NCBI GenBank assembly: GCA_027704905.1
Contig: CM051007.1
Span: 26,465,285-26,529,284 of the forward strand
Origin: Muraenolepis orangiensis
Taxonomy: Eukaryota; Chordata; Actinopteri; Gadiformes; Muraenolepididae
Reading direction: 5' to 3'
Length of the DNA stretch: 64,000 nucleotides
The translations under genes were made by a program, and so were the position numbers. The notes beneath the pieces are model-generated. The model worked only from the letters and a program-made list of their open reading frames with translations. It made no database searches and had not been told where the DNA came from. Below are positions 56,971 to 64,000 of this stretch, one piece after another; within the stretch, counting starts at the first letter, position 1; the number at the start of each line of letters is the position of its first letter.

Positions 56971-58412
56971 ATGGCAAACGGACCCGGAACGACCCAAGAC
57001 GACCCACAGAAAGCGGACAACGGTACGGAGAGAGCGGAGGAGGAGGACACAACAGCATGGAGGAAGCCGACGTTGCTGGTCGTGCTAAAGGAGGACGCGG
57101 TGGTCGGCGTCAACGACCTACTGCGGGCGATACAGTGCGGTTGCGGGAGGGTCCGTGGAGCCAGAGTGGTGGGGAGGGACTACGAGATAACTATGAACGA
57201 CATGCATGGTAAGAGAAAGTTGAGGGACGGGGTGAGGTGCGGGGAGGTGGAGATAGTAGGCAGGGAGCTCGGGCGTAGGGAGGTGGTGGTGTCCTTCATG
57301 GGGCTCCCTGTCTACATAGACGATAGAGAGATCCTGGGGAAGCTGAAGGGCTGGGGGGTAAGGGCGGTTGGGCCCATAAGGAGAAGGACATGGCCGGGTA
57401 CCACCATATACGACGGGACCCGCATAGGCCGCGTCGTATTTGGGAGAGATGTAAGGTCCCTGCCGTACTCGGTACAGTTCGAGACGGCTGCGGGACCCGG
57501 GTACTTCCGGGGATACATGACCACCAAGTAAGGCTATGTAGGCTGTGTTTACAGCCGGGGCACATCCTAAGAGAGTGCCCTGACTTTAAATGTCATCAAT
57601 GTGGGACGCAGGGGCACTATGCTAGAGACTGTGAGCAACGGGGAGCTAATGCTAATGCTAGTGGACCCAAACAAAGGCAAGACAGTGGAAAAGACTACAA
57701 AAATGGCCGACGAGAAGACCGTAGTACCGCGAGAGGTGGTGACACGGGTGACGCGGGCCAACCGCGAGATGGTGGAGGTACAGACGGTGGAGAGGGGCGT
57801 GGCCAAGCACCAAATGGCGGCAGAGCAGGGGGAGGAGCCACAGACCAAGCAGCGGAACGTGGGGGAGCAGGAGAGACGGTGGTGGAGGCAACGGAGACCG
57901 GTAATGCGGAGGAGGAGAGTATGGAGGACACAGACGGTGACGAAGACTACGACGAGGACGACGCCGACTGGGACGACGGAAGCTACGACGGGGACGGGAC
58001 GGAGAGTATGGAGGAGGGTGAGGACCATGATGACAGCCCCCAGAAAAGACGAAAGGAGGTGGTGGTCGTCCCCAAGGCCCAGGGAGAGAAGGACGACGGG
58101 CGAAAGGAGGTGGAGAACGTGCCCAAGGAGCAGAGGAGAAAGGACGGCGAGCGAAAGGACGATGGTGGGGGTGCACACGACGTGGTGAAGGTGGAGGAAG
58201 GTCCCTCCACCAAACGAGAGGGAGGAGAGGGCGCTGGCGCCGGGGGAAAGGTCCGTGTGGCCCATACAAGGGCCTACACGGCCAAGGAGGCCATGGGGGC
58301 CCAGGGGGAAAAGGACATGGCTAATGGGAAGGCCAAGAACGACGGGAACGCCAGCGCCAGCGCAGCAGGCGGTGGAGGCAAAACTGTCAAAACTGTGTCA
58401 AGGCTTTGTTAA
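56971..58412 (+). pseudogene. Non-LTR ORF1 or gag-like protein with zinc knuckles
   Basis: The first frame (56971-57528) starts MANGPGTTQDD and gives a region like a single-strand binding fold (TLLVVLKEDAVVGVNDLL, RREVVVSFMGLPVYIDDREI, PYSVQFETAAGPGYF). A one-base shift near 57528 moves to the frame with two CCHC knuckles, CRLCLQPGHILREC and CHQCGTQGHYARDC. A long low-complexity tail follows: Gly/Arg-rich, then Glu/Asp-rich (MEDTDGDEDYDEDDADWDD), then Lys-rich, with a stop at 58410-58412. The arrangement is like ORF1 of Tx1-type LINEs and proteins such as ZCCHC3, which derives from one. No ORF2 follows; the next sequence is AT-rich. RNA binding is the expected role. Confidence 0.65.
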
Positions 58413-60470
58413 ATGTTCGAATTGTTTGTTTGTTGTTTATTTGGAGGGATTATAAGGATCCCCGTTAGTAAGGTGTGCCTATAGTCTTCCTGGGATCCTA
58501 AACAACTGAGTTTCAGTGCTGCAGGTGGTTGGGTTAAATGTGTTGACTTAAGCAACAATGTGCTAAAATATGAGTTGATATAATTTATTTTATTGAGTGC
58601 ATCCAAATCATTTTTATCCAATTATTTATTAAGCTTATCAATTTCACCCAGATAATTAGTAAATATAAATCAATTTCACCCAGATATTCAGTAAATACAA
58701 CTCAATTTCAACTAAATGATTGATACATATAATTCAATTTCACCAAGATAATTAGTAAATCTAAATTACTTTTGCTCAGATCATTAGTAAATATAAATCA
58801 GTTTGCCTTGTGAAATTGATTAGAATTTACTAATTATTTTTGTTTAAATGTAGTTAATATATTTAATACTTTTTAATCAAAGTTGAAGTATTAAAATCTA
58901 TGAAATTATGTTAATTGTCACTTTGTTGCCACAATTTTTTTAAGTAACCCCTGGTCACATTTTTTAGAGTGTATGCTAAAGATTATGCTAAAGCAGTATT
59001 AAGTAATGTGTACTTCAAATCTGGATGCAAATAGTTGCCTCAATTGCATGAAGTAGGCTTTAACTAAATAAATCAATACATTTTTACTTTAATAATATGC
59101 ATAGAGTAAACCTCTATAGAATATATCGCTCACTGTTACATTAAAGTCAATCACTTAAAAATAATAATTTCTGCATTGGGAAAATCAAGTAGTTTCAATT
59201 GAAATACGACCATTTGGTAAGAGATTAAATTAAGTTGGCTCTACTGATTTGTATAAATGTAAAACGGATAAATGTGAGTAGATCATAAAAAGAAAAAAAT
59301 AAGTTACAAATACTTACAAAGCTGATGCAAATTGTTTTAAGTAGAGCAAGCTAAAAACATACGTACAGTATCTAAATGAACAAGCCGGGACTTTACTGAT
59401 GTAATCCAAAACAAGACATGGAACAGTTGACAATATAAATATTCCTGCAGGTAAGTAAAGCACACTTTTCCCTTTTATGTACTAACCTAGGTTAGTTTAA
59501 TTCAAACACTATTTTCATTGGATGCTTTAAGTTATGTTAGACCGATCTAGGAGTAACTAACACATTTTTGATTTATAGGTTGCACCTATTTAGATTTCTC
59601 TGTTTTCATGAGTTAACTCTTTTCCCTCTTTTCACAGGTAAAAAAAACTATATCATTGACACCAAATCAAAGTAAAGTGAAACACCATTATACTTAACAT
59701 CACAATATTGACTATTATAAAAACAAAAATGCAATGTTGTTTGACACTTGAACACTTAAACCTTGTTCAAGTTCAGTCCAGTTAGGCATCTAATTCAGTT
59801 CAGTTCAGAACCTCAGTTCAGTTCAGTTCAAAAACACTATATATGTATAACAGGTCACAAAAGAAGAATAAGAAGACTATCAAATTAAATAAACAAGGCT
59901 TCACAGCTACCAGGAGTCAACACCACGTCGTGGAGACGGAGCTAAAATGGCGGGGAGCTAAAATGCCGTGGAGCGGTATCTTTTATCTCACACATCCGTC
60001 TTTTACATGTAATAAAACTCAACATTCTCATCAAATACAATGTACATTCATGTTTGGTTTCCTTAATAGACCGTGAAATATCAGCTACTAAACGGTTTGT
60101 GTTTATAGCTTTCTTCACACAATCACATGTCAAGCACTTTGTACAAACAAAGTGACAATAGTAAGCGAGTTGAAACTCACCAAACCGCTGTGTGATTAGG
60201 ATGTGGTCTCCATGAATCACCACACAGATAGGGATTATTTTACAGATTATAAATCCACTCTTTATCGAAGTATTCACTAGTTAATTCCTTTACTTCATCT
60301 CTCCGCTCCTCCTCTCTGCTGCTCTGAGCGCGAGCTACTAAGACACCACGTGTCTTAAAGGGGAAGCGTCACATTTCTGGTCAGCGTATATCTAATAGGC
60401 CTATATCACGTTAGATTAGAACGCCGGAAGTACCCGTTAAAAATCGCTGAAGCAGTGTATCCCAAGTTCC
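58413..60470. repeat. AT-rich intergenic DNA with minor tandem repeats
   Basis: 58640-58810 holds about five imperfect copies of a 32-35 bp unit (CAATTTCACCCAGATAATTA). 59770-59830 contains GTTCAGTTCA repeats. No gene was recognised in the rest. Confidence 0.75.
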
Positions 60471-60587
60471 GGTAAATGCATTCACCTTGGACCATGGAGG
60501 ACAGTTATCGCTGGACAACATCGCTGCATAACCTTCCAAAAGTCGGTCCAGACGATTTGGTTCAACTAGTGAATGAACACTCTAGAG

Positions 60588-63237
60588 CAGGAGTCACCAA
60601 CCTTTTTGAAACTGAGAGCTACTTCATGGGTACTGAGTCATACAAAGGGCTACCAGTTTGATACACTTCTGGAATAACACATTTGCTCAGTTTGCCTTTA
60701 GTTATATATTATTATCAATGATAAAGGATACTCATCTTTGTGAAAACACTGATCATGTTAATGATTTCTCACTATAATTATCAACAAAGACTGAACAAGG
60801 TGGGAAACAGATAATATCAATATTCAACACTTTATTTCTATTTATCTCAACAATTGTTTACATTTTCAGATGATCACTTCTACAACATTTCGTAGGAAAA
60901 GTGTCCCATTTTCACAAGCCACTGACAAACCCTTTTAACAAATCATGAACTATGTTGGACCACGTTTGAAAAAGTTATCAATTATGTAATGTTTTAGAAA
61001 AATCAACTTTCATATTTTAAAATAAACCTTATCACATTTTGAACTAATGACCAAATCTGCTGCATTTTTAACAAAATTATATCGGTTACATTTCATGAAC
61101 ACACTTTTGAATTGAACACAATTTTGAACACAACATAAATTGAACACAATTTTTAAATATTTTATTCAACTTTGCCATGTTGCCACTGACAACATCTGGT
61201 TTCTTTGTTAGTGGGAAGACTGGCATTGCATGCTTTTCACCAGTGTATTGTAATCTGGTGTGTAACTTGACACTGCAACTCTGAGTGAGTCTTGCAGATG
61301 TGCATCAGTGAGGTGTGTTCTGTGTTTGTTCTTGATGAAGTTCATGTCCGAAAACGCTGATTCACAGAGATAGGTTGAACCAAACAGGCTGGCAACCTTC
61401 ATAGCTGCTTTGCGTACCCCACTGTACTTTTCTGTGTCAACAAGGCACCAAAAGTTTGGTGCAGCCTGGTAGGCTTTGAGGTGGACATCATTTTGCAATG
61501 TTACGATTTCAATCTCCACCTGTCCAGCTTCCAAGTTGAACGTTGCACTTAGTTGCTCAGCAATGCATGTTATGTCCACGTTCATGAAAGGATTGGAAAT
61601 GAATGACACACATGGCTCAAGCTGATCAAGGTCACAAAACCTATTCTCAAACTCTTGCCCAAGTGTGTTTATGACTTGACAGTACTGTTCTGCAACTTTG
61701 TCAAATGTCCAATGTCCCTCCGACTGCACAGAGGGAAAGTGCAGCACATTTTTTCTCTGTATATGCACAGAGAAAATGTTCATCTTGGCTTTAAAGGCAT
61801 TTAAAGCACTTATCATGTCAACAACAGTCTTACCTTTGCCTTGCAGCTCACAGTTCAAGTGGTTTAGTTTCCCAGTAATGTCCGTTAAAAATGCAAGGTC
61901 AAGTGTCCACTCTGTGTCCTCTAGCAGCGAGACGTCTTCGCCTTTGGACTGCATGAACTCTTTGATTTCACCCAAAAGTGACAAAAAACGAAGTAAAACT
62001 CGTCCTCTGCTGAGCCATCGGATTTGTGTGTGTAGCATCAGGTCACCATATTCAGCTGACATCTCCTCCAATAGAACCTTGAATATCCTGTGCTGTTTCG
62101 CTTTGGAGCGGATGCTGTTTATGATTTTTACAACGGGAGTCATCACGTGCCCAAAGCCGATCACTTTTGCACATAGCGCCTGCTGGTGAATGATGCAGTG
62201 GTCATGCAGAAATTTTGGGAAGTCTGGGTCACCTTTACAGTGAGCCATAAAACCTGTATGTCGGCCGATCATAGCAGGAGCCCCGTCTGTCGTTACCACT
62301 ACAAGCTTTTCCAATGCTACCTTTTTCTGCACGAAAAAGTCCTTCACCGCGTTGTAAATGTCAACTCCCCTCGTAGTTGTCTTTAGGGGCAGTAGTGTCA
62401 GGAGTTCTTCTTTTGTGATGAAATCATCAAACACCATCCGGATAAAGACCAACAGCTGCGCTGTACTGCTGCTGTCCACGGACTCGTCGCTCTGGATGCT
62501 GAACCACCTGCACTTTGCCAGATCCCGGTCCAGCTGATCGGCCAAGTTACTGGACATAGCCGACACTCGTCTAGTCATCGTAGATGCTCCCAGTTGGACA
62601 TCAGAGAGAGTGGATATTAGATCGGTTCCATTTTTCTCGTCTTTAAGTACAGTGTTAGCAATTATCATCATTGCTTCTTTGAAAACTTCTCCGTCTGAAA
62701 ATGCCTTCTTCTTCTTTATTAGAAAATGTGTAGCTCTAAACGAGGCTTCGGTTGCTTTTTGGGAGTCTTTCGCCAGCCTCATGAAAAAAGTCTCTCCACA
62801 TTGTGCCGCTTTGCCGTCGCCACAGTCGCCGCAAATTAAACATATGCAGGTTTCTTTCACAGTGGTAAAAAAAAAACTCTTCCACCCATTCACTGTCACA
62901 AGTTTTCTTTCTTTTTTCTGCCATGTTTTTGGGGTAAGAAACCGCATTCAGCCCCCGTCTTCGCTGCGCCCTCTAGCTTACTCTCCACGAACGCAGAAAT
63001 GTTGTCATACGCACAATACTGACCTTTGATCTTTTCAACTTCACTATGGGAATAGTCAACTTCAATACGGGAATAGTCAACTTCAATATGAAAATAAAAA
63101 TGTGACAGTATAAAAATGTAATAATAAAATTTAATTAGAAAGGCATGAGTTGTGTTATTTTTAGAACAGGCTTGCGGCGGGCGACTCATGTGGTCCTTGG
63201 GGGATACCTGGTGCCCGCACCGTGTTGGTGAGCCCTG
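60588..63237 (-). mobile_element. hAT-4 element (2650 bp)
   Basis: Ends CAGGAGTCACCAAC and GTTGGTGAGCCCTG are inverted repeats with two mismatches. A perfect 8-bp TSD, ctctagag, lies at 60580-60587 and 63238-63245. A long transposase frame lies on the minus strand. Confidence 0.93.
61208..62947 (-). CDS. hAT-4 transposase, start region frameshifted
   Basis: The long frame is 579 aa. Its own first ATG is at 62947, but the ATG at 62922-62924 gives the family-like start MAEKRKKTCDSEWVEEFFF, and a run of nine A bases at 62868-62877 (plus strand) is where the two frames swap, so one base has been gained or lost there. The BED finger is reduced: CICLIC is kept, the His pair (RRHY...KH) is missing, replaced by a Cys-rich short segment. 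The catalytic part is intact: SDESVDSSS, TTDGAPAMIG, HCIIHQQALCAKV, IRWLSRGRVLLRFL and CESAFSDMNFIKNKH, ending HLQDSLRVAVSSY. No intron at the hAT-2 site. It might still cut DNA but lacks a normal DNA-binding finger. Confidence 0.85.
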   Translation of the reverse strand: MRFLTPKTWQKKERKLVTVNGWKSFFFTTVKETCICLICGDCGDGKAAQCGETFFMRLAKDSQKATEASFRATHFLIKKKKAFSDGEVFKEAMMIIANTVLKDEKNGTDLISTLSDVQLGASTMTRRVSAMSSNLADQLDRDLAKCRWFSIQSDESVDSSSTAQLLVFIRMVFDDFITKEELLTLLPLKTTTRGVDIYNAVKDFFVQKKVALEKLVVVTTDGAPAMIGRHTGFMAHCKGDPDFPKFLHDHCIIHQQALCAKVIGFGHVMTPVVKIINSIRSKAKQHRIFKVLLEEMSAEYGDLMLHTQIRWLSRGRVLLRFLSLLGEIKEFMQSKGEDVSLLEDTEWTLDLAFLTDITGKLNHLNCELQGKGKTVVDMISALNAFKAKMNIFSVHIQRKNVLHFPSVQSEGHWTFDKVAEQYCQVINTLGQEFENRFCDLDQLEPCVSFISNPFMNVDITCIAEQLSATFNLEAGQVEIEIVTLQNDVHLKAYQAAPNFWCLVDTEKYSGVRKAAMKVASLFGSTYLCESAFSDMNFIKNKHRTHLTDAHLQDSLRVAVSSYTPDYNTLVKSMQCQSSH

Positions 63238-63245
63238 CTCTAGAG

Positions 63246-63607
63246 TCTTCAGTGAACAAGTCTAAATCCCAATCATACAATTCCCCCACATTGTGTCTTG
63301 TGTCTCTATCTGGATATATCGCCATATAACAAAGGCGATGTTGTGTAGGAGCAGAGGTATGCCTATGTATATAATATAGGCTATTTATTTGATGGATTTT
63401 GATTATTTCAATGTACCTTTTCATTTACGTGTTAATGTGTAGTGTGCAGCTGTATATTTTCTAAAAGGGAATGCCTGTTATTCTTGTGAATATGAGTTGT
63501 CTTAAAATAAAAGTGCTTGTGACATACTTTCGGTTTCTTAGTAAATTTTTTTTTTTAACTTCTTAAACATATTTATGCATTATTTATGTTATATTTTAAT
63601 GTGGGTT
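63246..63607. other. AT-rich unannotated sequence
   Basis: No gene recognised between hAT-4 and the LINE ORF1 copy. Confidence 0.5.
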
Positions 63608-64000
63608 ACATCCGCCTCCAGGATGAGCAAAGCGGTGGTAGTGTTTGTAAAGAGTGAGCAGATAGTACATCAGCTGGTCTCCAGCGGCGTGTTCATTAGG
63701 GACTTGTATGTGCAGGTCTCCCCGCTGTCGGTCCGCTCTACGCAGATCACCGTCTCCGGTGTTCCGCCGTTCATTACCAACGAGCTGCTGGAGAACGAGC
63801 TACAGAGATTTGGGAAATTCGCTAGCGGGTTCAAAATGGTGACTTTGGGATGTAAGGATCCTAAGCTGAAGCACGTGCAGTCCCTGAGGCAACAGGTGTT
63901 AATGTTCCTAGACTCTCCTAAAAACACTCTGGAGGTGTCCTTCAGGGTGAAGCACGGAGAGGGTTTCTACACAGTGTACACCAGGGCAGATGAAGTGCTT
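63608..64000 (+). pseudogene. Second Tx1-like LINE ORF1 copy, 5'-truncated
   Basis: Homologous to 39588-39975. It begins inside ORF1 (SRMSKAVVVFVKSEQ), covers ITVSGVPPFITNELLENELQ and LEVSFRVKHGEGFYTV, and runs off the window. A 5-bp deletion at about 63983 shifts the frame just before the zinc knuckle. It is a separate insertion of the same family. Confidence 0.85.

Noticed and set aside
57567..58269. Minus-strand frames of about 200-230 aa opposite the zinc-knuckle ORF
   Set aside because: They are shadows of the repetitive GC-rich coding strand.
45195..58975. CACTGTAAAAA-like end at 45195 paired with an inverted CACTCTAAAAA-like end near 58970 as one huge element
   Set aside because: The match is short and such ends are common in AT-rich fish MITEs; 13.8 kb with many unrelated insertions between makes one element unlikely without further evidence.

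Overview
The window is eukaryotic and almost certainly from a teleost fish. Signs are the dense load of fish-type transposons (hAT, BEL/Pao, Gypsy, Tx1-like non-LTR, ISL2EU, PIF/Harbinger), long CA/GT/GA microsatellites, kilobases of GATA-type satellite, GT-AG introns and an L2-type SINE tail ending in the common fish tail motif. No operons, CRISPR arrays, rRNA or tRNA genes were seen. The only possible non-transposon gene is a damaged two-exon fragment at 14873-15257. The rest is a layered transposon graveyard, dated here mainly by target-site duplications (TSDs), terminal repeats and nesting.

Layout. 1-6500: mostly unannotatable sequence with one solo LTR (1118-1693), microsatellites, a 10-bp-unit minisatellite (4217-4729) and a 1000-N gap (5501-6500). 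6636-8058: a BEL/Pao gag fragment and a hAT-type MITE. 8531-17756: GATA/TATC satellite arrays holding a BEL/Pao element (8865-14245) and the two-exon fragment. 18422-21259: hAT-1 with a solo LTR inside. 21270-24500: GA-rich and tandem-repeat DNA. 24525-25958: a Harbinger-type non-autonomous element. 26067-28718: hAT-2, with an uninterrupted two-exon transposase. 29110-36412: a 5'-truncated Gypsy element whose pol 3' end is split by hAT-3 (29725-32551). 36990-41890: two head-to-tail Tx1-like LINE copies and a third LINE 3' end. 43130-45162: hAT-5 (ZBED type). 46419-46755: a MITE. 46879-50160: an ISL2EU element with a THAP/DDE transposase (internally duplicated) and a convergent YqaJ-type nuclease. 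51062-53668: a decayed Tnp2-like transposase. 54011-56325: three hAT-type elements nested one inside another. 56971-58412: a zinc-knuckle ORF1. 60588-63237: hAT-4. 63608-64000: another Tx1-like ORF1 copy.

The most unusual items are: the BEL/Pao element whose ends are 286-bp inverted repeats and whose reverse transcriptase and RNase H region is missing in frame; the three-deep hAT nest with three distinct 8-bp TSDs and an internal empty-site control; the ISL2EU transposase/YqaJ pair; and a hAT with an intact intron-split transposase. All family assignments come from reading motifs by eye; no database search was run.
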